44,342 nt of DNA from an uncultured Clostridia bacterium (GCA_947627665.1 CANQWX010000016.1:1-44342); one strand, 5' to 3'. Positions 1 through 8,028 are shown, numbered from the stretch's first letter. The notes: a model not told the origin generated them from the sequence alone. A program made the numbers and translations.

Positions 1-76
1 AGAAACGGTTACGGGCAAACCGCAGGAAGTCCATATCTACTACAAGATAGACATCGACTCGGTACTCACCCCGTAA
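1..76 (+). CDS. C-terminal fragment of a truncated gene, possibly a recombinase
   Basis: An open frame enters from the left edge (codons begin at base 2) and stops at TAA 74-76. The visible 24 residues include the stretch QEVHIYYKIDID. Large serine recombinases with a DUF4368-type tail often end in a similar IYYxF/I strand, so a recombinase tail is possible, but 24 residues are too few to prove a family. Only the stop and the open frame are directly seen. A serine recombinase N-terminus at the other end of the window makes the idea slightly more attractive. Confidence 0.35.
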   Translation, partial: ETVTGKPQEVHIYYKIDIDSVLTP

Positions 77-124
77 CACCCGCCGCACACCCCCGAATGA
101 GCATTATGTCCATTTGGCTTATCG

Positions 125-189
125 GAAGGGTGGACAAAACATTCCTCGACTGCGCTCGGAATGACGTACTTGTCGAAGGGTGGACAAAA
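125..189. repeat. 15-bp direct repeats framing a short palindrome
   Basis: GAAGGGTGGACAAAA occurs at 125-139 and again at 175-189. Between the copies lies a palindrome whose arms are CATTCC (140-145) and GGAATG (158-163), around a TCGACTGCGCTC core. It is related to the palindromes on the other side of the GIY-YIG gene (473-643). I take this as a small repetitive extragenic element; mobility is inferred. Confidence 0.6.
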
Positions 190-190
190 T

Positions 191-466
191 TTATTTCCAG
201 GGCAAAAGCTCTTCCCAAAGCGGATTTAGTTTCGCAACCAACGCATCTTTCTTTTCCCGCCGCCAACCTTTCAACTGTTTCTCCCGCCTTATCGCATCGG
301 CCGTACTGCTCCATTCTTCGCAGTAAACCAATTTCTTTAATCGGTGCTGTTTTGTATACCCGTCTATAATTCCTTCACGGTGTTCCCGTATTCGGCGCTC
401 TAAGTCACCCGTTACGCCAATATAAAGACCTTTATTTTGTTCGTCGGTTAAAAAATAAATGTACAT
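191..466 (-). CDS. Small GIY-YIG domain nuclease
   Basis: A 91-residue protein made almost entirely of a GIY-YIG nuclease domain: MYIYFLTDE at the N-terminus gives the first YIY strand, GLYIGVT the second (GLYIG replaces YVG), followed by an Arg-rich helix (LERRIREHREG) and a C-terminal RREKQLKGWRREKK segment typical of the UvrC/YhbQ-like single-domain family. The frame is open further upstream, but the start at 466 is preferred because it begins exactly at the domain and has GAGGA upstream. The family cuts DNA, but the role of solitary members is poorly defined. Palindromic repeats lie immediately on both sides (125-189 and 473-643), suggesting a link between nuclease and repeats. Confidence 0.8.
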   Translation of the reverse strand: MYIYFLTDEQNKGLYIGVTGDLERRIREHREGIIDGYTKQHRLKKLVYCEEWSSTADAIRREKQLKGWRREKKDALVAKLNPLWEELLPWK

Positions 467-472
467 ACGATA

Positions 473-643
473 TTCCTCAACATGACGTGGGATTTTGACC
501 ATGTTTCGACTGCGGCTTGCGCCTCCGCTCAACATGACGTAGGGGGGGAACGCTCGGAATGACGTAGGATTTTGGCCATGTTTCGACTGCGGCTTGCGCC
601 TCCGCTCAACGTGACGTGGAGGGGAACGCTCAACATGACGTGG
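473..643. repeat. Cluster of REP-like palindromic repeats
   Basis: Two near-complete copies lie at 500-536 and 577-613. Each has outer arms CATGTT and AACATG (AACGTG in the second, a G-T wobble), a core starting TCGACTGCGGCTTGCGCC, and a trailing ACGT. Partial copies end at 475-489 (TCAACATGACGTGG), 549-567 (CGCTCGGAATGACGTAGG) and 625-643 (CGCTCAACATGACGTGG). The copy at 140-163 uses arms CATTCC/GGAATG instead, so arm sequence changes while pairing is kept. This fits repetitive extragenic palindromes rather than coding sequence. Confidence 0.75.
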
Positions 644-656
644 GGCGGGAAAGGGA

Positions 657-1379
657 TCAGCTCACTTTGCGCTTTATGCGCTCCAATGCCGAAAAATCGG
701 TCAGGTCGTTGCAGAGCGGCGTCACCGATATATGCCCCGTCATCGTGGCGTCGGTGTCGAGGGATAGATCGCTCGTCCCGCGGTACAGGCACAACAGGCA
801 GGGTTTTACCTTGCCGTCGGGCAAAAATTCAAACGTGTCGCTGTATATGAGGGGTCCCATTCTCGTCACGAGGATCTCATCGCCCTCCTCGGGAAAGTTC
901 ACGTTCACGATGTCCGCAAAATCGAATATGCCGAGCCGCAGGATCTCTTCATAGGTCCTGCCGAGGTTTTTGACCGCGTTGCCGAAGGAGTGGAACGCCG
1001 CGGACACCGCCATCGCCTTCACGCCCGACTGCGCCGCCTCGAAACATGCCGCGACCGTCCCCGAATAGTGGATGTCCCCGCCGAGGTTCGGTCCGTTGTT
1101 GATGCCCGACACCACGAGGTCGAATTGCTTTTTCATGCCGAGCAGCGCCACCCGCACACAGTCGGCGGGGGTGGAGTCCACGCTGTACGCCTCGATCTCC
1201 CCAAAAAGCTCCGACCGCTTCACCTCGTATGGCTCGTGGATCTCGATCGAGCGGCTTTTGGCGCTCTGCTGCGTTTTGGGCGCGACGACGCAGACCTCGC
1301 CGAGCGTTTTCGCCCAATCGACGAGATATTTCAGACCTTCCGCCTCGATGCCGTCGTCGTTTGTCAGTAAAATGTTCAT
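657..1379 (-). CDS. surE: 5'/3'-nucleotidase SurE
   Basis: SurE removes phosphate from nucleoside 5'- and 3'-monophosphates, and in characterised members also acts on short polyphosphate and short RNA. The 240-residue length is normal. Diagnostic motifs are visible: MNILLTNDDGIEAEG at the N-terminus with the metal-binding Asp pair, VVAP...QSAKSRSI, and the signature SGINNGPNLGGDIHYSGTV with the active-site Asn/Ser region. The start codon overlaps the stop of the upstream DHH phosphoesterase by 4 bases (ATGA), with GAGGG inside that gene as ribosome binding site, so the two are translationally coupled. It is the last gene of a three-gene minus-strand operon. The grouping with two NrnA-like enzymes suggests a shared job in finishing degradation of short RNA or dinucleotides (inference). 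Confidence 0.95.
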   Translation of the reverse strand: MNILLTNDDGIEAEGLKYLVDWAKTLGEVCVVAPKTQQSAKSRSIEIHEPYEVKRSELFGEIEAYSVDSTPADCVRVALLGMKKQFDLVVSGINNGPNLGGDIHYSGTVAACFEAAQSGVKAMAVSAAFHSFGNAVKNLGRTYEEILRLGIFDFADIVNVNFPEEGDEILVTRMGPLIYSDTFEFLPDGKVKPCLLCLYRGTSDLSLDTDATMTGHISVTPLCNDLTDFSALERIKRKVS

Positions 1380-2356
1380 AACCAGCCCTCGTGCGTCGCC
1401 TTATATTCGCCGAGAAGGGCGTCCGCGTCCGCGATCAGGGCGTACATCTCCTCCTCGGAATAGACCGTCGCGCCCGCCGCCATGTTGTGCCCGCCGCCGT
1501 GGTACTTGATGGCGAGGTCGTTGATGCCGAGGAAGCGGGAACGAAGCCGCACGCGGATCTCCCTTTTCTCGGAATTGTAGATGAACGCCACCCAGATCAA
1601 GCTGTCACGGATCTTGGAAAGATCGCTCACGACGTTGCTCGCCTCTTCGAGCGTGAGGTGGAATTTTTCCTGCACGGCGGCGTCCATGTAGATATACGCC
1701 ACACCGTTGGGCGTGATCTGCAAATGGTCGTACACGAAGGATTTGAGCCGAAGCTGCTCGCGCGATTCCATGTAGAGATGGGCAAACAGCGTTTCGTAGT
1801 CGATGCCGCAGTCGAGCAGCGCCGCCGCCAGCCGCAGCGTTTCGCCCGTTACGCCCTCAAAGCGGAACCTGCCGCTGTCCGTCACCATGCCCATGTAGAT
1901 ATACGTCGCCGCCTCGCGGGACAGTTTGAGTTTGCTGCGGAAGGTGAGCGCGAAATCGGCGATCATCTCGCAGGCGGAGGAGCGGAAGTCCTCCACCCAA
2001 TTGATGGCGCCGTAGGGGTCCGCCTCGATGTGGTGGTCGATCTTGACGATCTCCTTGGCGAGCGCGTACTTCGCGTTGGAGATGCGCTTGCGGGTGCCTG
2101 TGTCCACCGTGATGAGCAGGGCGTTTTCATAGACCCCGTCGTCCACCGCGTCCTCCCCGCCGCAAAAGGCGAGGTAGTCGGAAAAGTCGTCGTCTACGAG
2201 GTAGACGCGCTTGGCGGGGTAGGTGTCCCGCAGGATCCGCACAAGCCCCATGGTGGAGCCGACTGCGTCCCCGTCGGGACGGATGTGGCGGGATACGACG
2301 ATGGTGTCGTACTCCTCGATCTTTTGTAAGATGCGTTGTTTGATCTCTTCGTTCAT
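1376..2356 (-). CDS. DHH/DHHA1 phosphoesterase, NrnA-like (second copy)
   Basis: A 326-residue member of the bifunctional oligoribonuclease/PAP phosphatase NrnA family, which degrades nanoRNA or related short phosphoesters in the cytoplasm. Motif I is RHIRPDGDAVGS, motif II is around LVDDD, the DHH motif is VKIDHHIE, and VTDSGRF follows; the C-terminal DHHA1 domain ends with the GGGHNMAAGATV substrate-binding loop. All the metal ligands expected for the family appear present. The open frame extends 25 codons further upstream, but that part overlaps the previous gene; the ATG at 2354-2356 is better since it overlaps the preceding TGA in an ATGA junction. It is paralogous to the gene just upstream, and the pair differs in many loop residues, which suggests divided substrates. 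Exact substrate cannot be told from sequence. Confidence 0.9.
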   Translation of the reverse strand: MNEEIKQRILQKIEEYDTIVVSRHIRPDGDAVGSTMGLVRILRDTYPAKRVYLVDDDFSDYLAFCGGEDAVDDGVYENALLITVDTGTRKRISNAKYALAKEIVKIDHHIEADPYGAINWVEDFRSSACEMIADFALTFRSKLKLSREAATYIYMGMVTDSGRFRFEGVTGETLRLAAALLDCGIDYETLFAHLYMESREQLRLKSFVYDHLQITPNGVAYIYMDAAVQEKFHLTLEEASNVVSDLSKIRDSLIWVAFIYNSEKREIRVRLRSRFLGINDLAIKYHGGGHNMAAGATVYSEEEMYALIADADALLGEYKATHEGWL

Positions 2357-3291
2357 ACAGGCTCCGATGCACTCAGTGCGTCCAAATCGTCCAAAAGGCG
2401 CATGGCGGTCTCCCGGTCGGGCACGGTACACCCGCTCGCCTTTTTGTGCCCGCCGCCGCCGTATTTGACGGCCACGGGGTTGATGTTATAGCGGTTGCTG
2501 CGCAGTTCGGTGTGCACGCCGTCCTCTCCCTCGGTGAAGTTCACCCAGATGAACACGCCCTTGATGTCGCGCATGAGGCTGACAAGCCCCGAAGATACGG
2601 GCGCCGCGTCGCTGCCCTCGGGAAGTTCCTCGCGGGTGGTGTAGATGTACGCCACGTTGTGCGGGGTAAACTTGATCTTGTGCATGTTGTCTGCGTTTTT
2701 GATGATCTCGCCGAAGTCCTCGGCGTACAGATCATAGTAGAGGGAGCCGAGGTCGATGGGGCGGGAGAGGAGGTAAGCCGCCAGCTCGAAGGTGCGGGCG
2801 GTGGTGGAATCGAACACGAACCTGCCGCTGTCCGTCACCATGCCCATATAGAGGGAGGTCGCGGCGGCCGTGGAGAGTTTGAGTTTGCAGGTTTTTGCGA
2901 ACATCGTCACCAAACCGCAGGCGCTCTCGTAGGAGCTGTCCACGACGTCGAGATCGGCGATCTTTTCGCAGTAGATGTGGTGGTCGAAGCGCAGCGTTTT
3001 TTCGGCGAGCTTGTAGCGTTCGTCGCAGATGAGGCGGGAAGAACCGCAGTCGAGGATCACGGCAAGCGCCCCGCGGTAGTATTCGTCGGGGATCTCGTCG
3101 AAGGTCACCTCCACAAAGGGCAGGCGGGTGGCGACGTCGCCCACCATGTACACCTCTTTGTCGGGGAAATTGTCCTTGATCAGATGATAAAGCCCCATCT
3201 GGCTGCCGAGCGCGTCGCCGTCGGGGTGGGAATGGCGGTGGATGATGATCCTGTGATACTGTTTGATCAGCTTGAGTGCTTTTTTGAACAT
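2353..3291 (-). CDS. DHH/DHHA1 phosphoesterase, NrnA-like (first copy)
   Basis: A 312-residue protein with the same architecture as its downstream paralogue: DHH motif I HRHSHPDGDALGSQMG, a LDCGSSRLI strand, the DHH motif RFDHHIY, VTDSGRF, and a C-terminal DHHA1 domain with GGGHKKASGCTV. The family hydrolyses short RNA (2-5 nt) and, in some members, 3'-phosphoadenosine 5'-phosphate. It is the first gene of the operon; a good sigma-A promoter is seen upstream (3322-3350) and AGGGAGAA precedes the ATG. Its stop overlaps the next start by 4 bases. Having two adjacent NrnA-type genes in one operon is less common than one and implies duplication. Family assignment is firm, precise substrate is not. 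Confidence 0.9.
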   Translation of the reverse strand: MFKKALKLIKQYHRIIIHRHSHPDGDALGSQMGLYHLIKDNFPDKEVYMVGDVATRLPFVEVTFDEIPDEYYRGALAVILDCGSSRLICDERYKLAEKTLRFDHHIYCEKIADLDVVDSSYESACGLVTMFAKTCKLKLSTAAATSLYMGMVTDSGRFVFDSTTARTFELAAYLLSRPIDLGSLYYDLYAEDFGEIIKNADNMHKIKFTPHNVAYIYTTREELPEGSDAAPVSSGLVSLMRDIKGVFIWVNFTEGEDGVHTELRSNRYNINPVAVKYGGGGHKKASGCTVPDRETAMRLLDDLDALSASEPV

Positions 3292-3321
3292 AGCTTCTCC
3301 CTCGTGTTGTTCTGAAAGTAC

Positions 3322-3350
3322 AGTATATCATATCGGAGCGGATTTGTCAA
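3322..3350 (-). promoter_or_regulatory. Sigma-A promoter of the DHH-DHH-surE operon
   Basis: On the minus strand, TTGACA (3350-3345) and TATACT (3327-3322) are separated by 17 bp, a near-consensus vegetative promoter. It lies about 30 bp upstream of the first DHH start codon and is divergent from the promoter at 3362-3390. Confidence 0.85.
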
Positions 3351-3361
3351 CCCGTTCCCAC

Positions 3362-3390
3362 TTGACAAACGGCGGCGGGCGAAGTATAAT
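3362..3390 (+). promoter_or_regulatory. Consensus sigma-A promoter of the nucleotidase-kinase fusion gene
   Basis: TTGACA (3362-3367), 17 bp spacer and TATAAT (3385-3390): a perfect consensus promoter. The ribosome binding site GAGAGG (3401-3406) and ATG 3413 follow. This implies strong constitutive expression unless a repressor acts; no obvious operator palindrome is seen. Confidence 0.9.
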
Positions 3391-3412
3391 ATCCGTGTAA
3401 GAGAGGTCAGAG

Positions 3413-4522
3413 ATGAAAAAATACAGGATCCGTGTCGGGCTTGACGTAGACGACACCCTCTATGAATGCAATTCCTATGCGGTTGCCATCATCAACCGCC
3501 GCCATCCCGACGAGGAACCCCTCCGTATCGAGGAGATCAAGAGCTGGGGCGGCGCCGAACGGCACGGGGACGAGCGCATCGCGCTCTATTCCGACCCCGA
3601 GTTCGTCCGCACGCAGCCGATCACCGAGGGCGCGCAGGAATTTGTCAAGAAGCTCTCGGAGATCGCGGACGTTTTCTTCGTCACCGCGGTGCCTGCCCGC
3701 TGCATGAGCGCGCGGGCGGAGCGGCTCGTAAAGGATTTTCCCGAGATCCCCGCCCAGAACATCATCATGGGGACGCGCAAGGACATCATTTCCCTCGACA
3801 TCATGCTCGACGACGGCGCGCACAACATCTCCAGCTCCCGCGCGGCGTATCCCGTGCTCTACCGCAAGCCGTGGAATACGGGGCTTTCGGGGCTGCTCTC
3901 CGTGAACAGCTACGACGACTTCCTGCACTTCTGCGAGATGGTGAGAAATTCGTTCTCCGAAAGTTTTCCCAAGCTCTCGGAGGGGGGCGTGCTCTGCCTG
4001 GTGGGGCCTTCGGGTTCCTCCAAGACGGAGATCGCGGGCGGGCTGACGAAGCTCGAGGGCTTTGAAAAGCCGCTCACGTCCACCACCCGTCCCCGCCGCA
4101 GCACGGAGGGGGAGGAGGCATACCGCTTCATCTCCGAGGCGCAGTTCATCCGCGAGATGAACGCGGGCAATTACATCGAGAGCACCGTATACAGCGGCTA
4201 TCACTTCGGCACTTCGGAGAAGGACATCGCGCCCATCGTCAAGCGGGGGCACGTCGCCGTTCTGCCCATCGACATCTGCGGGGCGATCACGCTGAAGAAC
4301 CTCTACCGCCAACGCGCGCTGCTTGTCTTTACCCGCAGGGACCGCGCGGAGGCCATCAAGAGCATCATCAGAAGAGATATCGACATCGAGGATAAGACCC
4401 GCCGCATCATGTCCCTCGACTTCGAATACCGCAACAGCGAGGTGTGCGACGCGGAGATCAACGTGGGCGACGACGTCGGCGCGGCGGTCGACGAGATCGT
4501 GAAGCTGGTCCGCCAGAAGTGA
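3413..4522 (+). CDS. Fusion of HAD 5'-nucleotidase and guanylate kinase-like domain
   Basis: A 369-residue two-domain protein. Residues about 1-170 are a HAD hydrolase of the 5'(3')-deoxyribonucleotidase type: motif I GLDVDDTLYE, motif II in FFVTAVPAR, and motif III/IV in DIMLDDGAHN. Residues about 190-369 are guanylate kinase-like: a P-loop at 198-205, then TSTTRPRRSTEGE (the GMP-binding TTRxxRxGE region), YIESTVYSGYHFGT, and a C-terminal RRD/DIEDKTRR region. The P-loop reads GPSGSSKT, with Ser where the consensus GxxxxGK[ST] has Gly, so ATP binding may be altered. One half would remove phosphate from a nucleotide and the other add it, so a regulatory or salvage role is possible, but function is not established. 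It has its own consensus promoter. Confidence 0.85.
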   Translation: MKKYRIRVGLDVDDTLYECNSYAVAIINRRHPDEEPLRIEEIKSWGGAERHGDERIALYSDPEFVRTQPITEGAQEFVKKLSEIADVFFVTAVPARCMSARAERLVKDFPEIPAQNIIMGTRKDIISLDIMLDDGAHNISSSRAAYPVLYRKPWNTGLSGLLSVNSYDDFLHFCEMVRNSFSESFPKLSEGGVLCLVGPSGSSKTEIAGGLTKLEGFEKPLTSTTRPRRSTEGEEAYRFISEAQFIREMNAGNYIESTVYSGYHFGTSEKDIAPIVKRGHVAVLPIDICGAITLKNLYRQRALLVFTRRDRAEAIKSIIRRDIDIEDKTRRIMSLDFEYRNSEVCDAEINVGDDVGAAVDEIVKLVRQK

Positions 4523-4606
4523 TCCCAGCCGTTCTCCGCGCGGAACGCGATAGGAAGGCAAAAGCTGCAATTTGTGCAGAGAAAACCGCAAATTAAGGAA
4601 TGCGTC

Positions 4607-4666
4607 TTGTAAAGCCGCGTTCCTTTATCTTATAATGCGAAAAAGAAGCCGCCCCCCGCGGGCGGC
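4607..4666 (+). promoter_or_regulatory. Promoter and leader hairpin of the first GH3 gene
   Basis: TTGTAA (4607-4612) and TATAAT (4631-4636) are 18 bp apart. The transcript leader then carries a GC-rich hairpin, GCCGCC (4648-4653) pairing with GGCGGC (4661-4666), just before the GGGAGA ribosome binding site (4681-4686). No U-run follows the hairpin, so it is more likely an mRNA-stability or translation element than a terminator. Confidence 0.6.
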
Positions 4667-4692
4667 GGAAAGCAAGATAAGGGAGAAGAAAA

Positions 4693-7600
4693 ATGGCGAA
4701 GAAGGGAATGTCGAACAAGAAGGCGCTCGCAGTCTTTGCCCCGTGCATCACGGCGGTGGTTGCGATCATGCTCGCGCTCATCATTGCGGCGTCCATATTC
4801 TGGGAGGACATCAGCCTCTTCCTCTACGGGCGCAGCCAATCGGTCGACGCGGCGGCGCTGGCGGACGGCGAGGCGCTCTGCGAGGACATCGTGGAGGAGG
4901 GCACCGTTCTCCTCAAAAACGAAAAGGACAACTTGGGAAGACCCGCTCTGCCGCTCTCCGCGGACGAGCTGAAACAGGTGAACGTATTCGGCTGGGCGGC
5001 CTACGACTGGATGACGATGGCGTTTGGCTCGGGCTATGCCAATACCGACCTTCCGAAGGTGAAGCTCTTCCCCGCGTTGGAGGCGGCGGGCATCGGCTAT
5101 AACCCCGATCTGTACGATCTCTACCGCGATTACTACACCGCCCACAGCAAGACGTACGGCGAACAGGATTACCTCGAATACCGCGGGGGCGTTTCCTTCG
5201 GTTCGGAGGAGATCTTCGTGCTGCGCGAGCCGAGCAAAGGGCAGTACATGGCGCTTGCGGACAGCATAAGGGCATATTCCGATGTCGGGATCGTCGTCAT
5301 CGGCAGAACGGGCAGCGAGAGCAAGGACCTCGAGCTGAAACAGGTCAAGCAGGTCACGCCCGGCAAGAACGAGAAAAAGACCGTCACGGACCGCCACTAT
5401 CTGCAACTCTCCACAGAGGAGGAGGATATGATCGGCGTCGCCACCGAGCTGTGCGAAAAGGTCATCGTCATCCTGAACACCGCCAACACCATGGAAACGG
5501 GTTTCCTCGAGGACCCCGGGATCGACGGCGCGCTCCTCGTGGGGATCACGGGTCTGACGGGCGTGAACGGGCTTATCAACGTACTGCGCGGCTATAAGGA
5601 AGAACCCGTGCCCGTGCGCAACGAAGATGGGGCGCCCACCTACAATGCGGACGGCACGGCTATCTACGAAAAGAATCCCGACGGCAGCGTCAAGACGGAA
5701 ACGGTGCAAGTTTCCCCCTCGGGCAGAACGGCGGACACTTACGCCTACGATATCCTCGGCACCACGCCCTCGGCGGTCAACCAGGGCGACAAGGGCAGCG
5801 GCGAGGCGGGCGCCGGCACCGTCTATGCCAATTGCAAAAACGAAAATACCCGCTACCGCGCCTATGTGGACTACTCCGAAGGTATCTATGTCGGCTATAA
5901 ATGGTTTGAAACGGCGGACGCCGAGGGCTTCTGGGACGACGTCGAAAACGATTACGGCAGCGGTTACGACGGGGTCGTGCAATACCCCTTCGGATACGGC
6001 CTCTCCTATACGAAGTTCCTCTGGACGATCGCAGACGTCAAGGTGAACGGCGAGAGAAAGACGTCGGGCGAGCTTTCGGCGAACGATACGATCGTCATCA
6101 CGGTGGAAGTGAAGAACACCGCCGATCCCGCCGATCCCGCGGCTTGTGCGGGCGCGGACGTCGTGGAACTCTACTATTCGGCGCCCTATGTGGCGGGCGG
6201 CATCGAAAAATCCTCCGTCGTGCTCGGCGCATTTGCCAAGACGGGGGTCATCCGTCCCGGGGAAACCGACCTCGTCACGCTTGAGCTTCCCGTGCGGAAC
6301 ATGGCTTCCTACGATTGCTATGACGCGAACGGAAACGGGCACACGGGCTATGAGCTTGACGCGGGCAAATACACGGTCAAACTCATGAAGAACGCCCACG
6401 AAGAGGGCGATATGGGCACCGTGCAGGCGAACGGGTTGGCGGCGGTGTACGAGGACGCCGCGCTCGTGTATTCGGTCAAGCAGACCAATTACGACTTCGA
6501 CGCCGTCACGGACCAGCCCGTGGAGAACCGCTTCACCGATCTTGACGGAAAGGGCAACGAGAACACCGTCGATAAGAGCGACCTCGACGGCAGCCACGAG
6601 GAGACCCCCGTCCGCTACCTCTCCCGCGCCGACTTTGAGGGAACGTATCCCCAGAAGATCAGCGCGCCGCGCAACAGGACGCAGGAGGCGGCGAACGTCG
6701 CCAAGCAGCAGGCGCCCACCGAAGAGCAGCTCGAATACGCGGGCTATCTCGGCGCAACGCGCGAAAAAGCGGATAACGGGATGCAATACGCCGATGTGAT
6801 CGACGCGGAGGACTACGACGATCCCGCTTGGGAGCAGCTCATCGCCAACATCTCCGACGCCGAGCTTGTGGGGCTTGTCAGCGATGGCTATTTTAAGACC
6901 GCCGCGATCCCGAGCATCGGCAAGGCGCAGTATGTCGATCTCGACGGCCCCCTGGGCTTCAACACCCGCGTGACGGGCGGAAACGGCACCACCTGCACGT
7001 TCATGGCATATCCGAGCGGGACGATGCTCGCCCAGACGTGGAGCGAGGATCTCGCCTTTGCGCTTGGGCTGAGCGTGGGCAGGGAGAGGAAGTCCATGGA
7101 CGGCCTGCGCGGCTGGTATGCGCCCGGCGCCAACCTTCACCGCAATCCCTTCGGCGGGAGAAACGGCGAGTATTACTCCGAGGACAGCCTGCTCTCGGGC
7201 TACATCTGCGCGGGCACGGTGAAGGGCGCGAAGAACATGGGCGTGTATTCCTACGTCAAGCACTTCTGCGTCAACGACAGCGAATATAACCGCGAGGGCC
7301 TGTTCACCTTCCTCACCGAACAGACGCTGCGCGAAAACTATCTGAAACCCTTCGAGATCATGATCAAAGAGGGCGGCGGGAATGCGCTCATGACAAGCAT
7401 GAACCGCCTCGGCAGGGTCTGGTCGGGCGCCAATTACGCCCTCTGCACCGAGATCGTGCGCGGCGAATGGGGCTTCCGCGGGACGCTCGTCACCGACTGG
7501 ATGAACTCCGGCGAGGACTACATGCCTCCCTACCGTGGGATCTGGGCGGGCAACGACATCTGGCTCACCAACGGGCTTACGGACACCGTATTCAACAACA

Positions 7601-7911
7601 TAAAGAACCCCACGGGCTATAAGATCGCCGAGCATGTCGCGCACGATGTGCTGTGGACGCTCTCGGACACCGTCCGTGCCGAGCAGGCGTTCGATCCGAA
7701 CGCGGCGGAGATCGACCTGAGCGCGGGGGCGTCCTATAACCTGACGTGGATCTGGTACGTCGTCCTTGTGGAACTTGTCCTTGCCGCGGGCGCCGCCGTG
7801 ATGGGATACTTCCTCGCGCGCACCCTTTTGCGGAACCGCAAGGCGCATGCGCAGGCGGACGGCGGGGCAGAGGACGGTGCGTCAGAGGACGGCCGTGACG
7901 AAAACAACTGA
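4693..7911 (+). CDS. Membrane-anchored GH3 with reversed domain order (GH3-1)
   Basis: A 1072-residue glycoside hydrolase family 3 protein; the family includes beta-glucosidases and beta-xylosidases. The order is reversed: membrane helix (about 10-35), GH3_C from about 55 (EEGTVLLKNEKD), FnIII-like (about 448-566), then the catalytic barrel GH3_N (about 700-960), and a second membrane helix (about 1017-1040) with a charged, acidic tail. Barrel motifs are DLDGPLGFN, GWYAPGANLHRNPFGGRN, EYYSEDSLLSG and VKHFCVND. The predicted nucleophile is Asp935 in VTDWMN, the classic SDW-like form. Two helices would hold the barrel outside the cell with both ends in the cytoplasm. Reversed GH3 order is known from rumen bacteria such as Ruminococcus and Butyrivibrio. 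A strong terminator follows, so it appears monocistronic. Substrate is unknown; beta-glucan fragments are likely given the GH16 gene nearby. Confidence 0.93.
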   Translation: MAKKGMSNKKALAVFAPCITAVVAIMLALIIAASIFWEDISLFLYGRSQSVDAAALADGEALCEDIVEEGTVLLKNEKDNLGRPALPLSADELKQVNVFGWAAYDWMTMAFGSGYANTDLPKVKLFPALEAAGIGYNPDLYDLYRDYYTAHSKTYGEQDYLEYRGGVSFGSEEIFVLREPSKGQYMALADSIRAYSDVGIVVIGRTGSESKDLELKQVKQVTPGKNEKKTVTDRHYLQLSTEEEDMIGVATELCEKVIVILNTANTMETGFLEDPGIDGALLVGITGLTGVNGLINVLRGYKEEPVPVRNEDGAPTYNADGTAIYEKNPDGSVKTETVQVSPSGRTADTYAYDILGTTPSAVNQGDKGSGEAGAGTVYANCKNENTRYRAYVDYSEGIYVGYKWFETADAEGFWDDVENDYGSGYDGVVQYPFGYGLSYTKFLWTIADVKVNGERKTSGELSANDTIVITVEVKNTADPADPAACAGADVVELYYSAPYVAGGIEKSSVVLGAFAKTGVIRPGETDLVTLELPVRNMASYDCYDANGNGHTGYELDAGKYTVKLMKNAHEEGDMGTVQANGLAAVYEDAALVYSVKQTNYDFDAVTDQPVENRFTDLDGKGNENTVDKSDLDGSHEETPVRYLSRADFEGTYPQKISAPRNRTQEAANVAKQQAPTEEQLEYAGYLGATREKADNGMQYADVIDAEDYDDPAWEQLIANISDAELVGLVSDGYFKTAAIPSIGKAQYVDLDGPLGFNTRVTGGNGTTCTFMAYPSGTMLAQTWSEDLAFALGLSVGRERKSMDGLRGWYAPGANLHRNPFGGRNGEYYSEDSLLSGYICAGTVKGAKNMGVYSYVKHFCVNDSEYNREGLFTFLTEQTLRENYLKPFEIMIKEGGGNALMTSMNRLGRVWSGANYALCTEIVRGEWGFRGTLVTDWMNSGEDYMPPYRGIWAGNDIWLTNGLTDTVFNNIKNPTGYKIAEHVAHDVLWTLSDTVRAEQAFDPNAAEIDLSAGASYNLTWIWYVVLVELVLAAGAAVMGYFLARTLLRNRKAHAQADGGAEDGASEDGRDENN

Positions 7912-7928
7912 TTTCTTCCTTCCCAACC

Positions 7929-7971
7929 CGTCCCCGTGCTGCGGAAACGCAGCATGGGGACGGAAATTTTT
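7929..7971 (+). terminator. Rho-independent terminator after GH3-1
   Basis: A 15-bp stem (7929-7943 with 7948-7962, one G-T wobble) closes a GAAA tetraloop and is followed by GAAA and then TTTTT (7967-7971). It separates GH3-1 from the two-component system. Confidence 0.9.
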
Positions 7972-7981
7972 CTGAAGGTCC

Positions 7982-8010
7982 TTGACAAAAACCAAGCCGT
8001 TTGCTATCAT
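7982..8010 (+). promoter_or_regulatory. Sigma-A promoter of two-component system 1
   Basis: TTGACA (7982-7987), 17-bp spacer, TATCAT (8005-8010); the response-regulator ATG is at 8029. The promoter starts about ten bases after the GH3-1 terminator. Confidence 0.8.
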
Positions 8011-8028
8011 AGAGGCGGGGGCAGGATC

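Noticed and set aside
4630..7848. 1072-codon open frame antisense to GH3-1
   Set aside because: It mirrors the GH3-1 gene, has no ribosome binding site, no recognisable domain and an Arg/Val/His-rich composition typical of the antisense of GC-rich genes. The forward frame has clear GH3 motifs.
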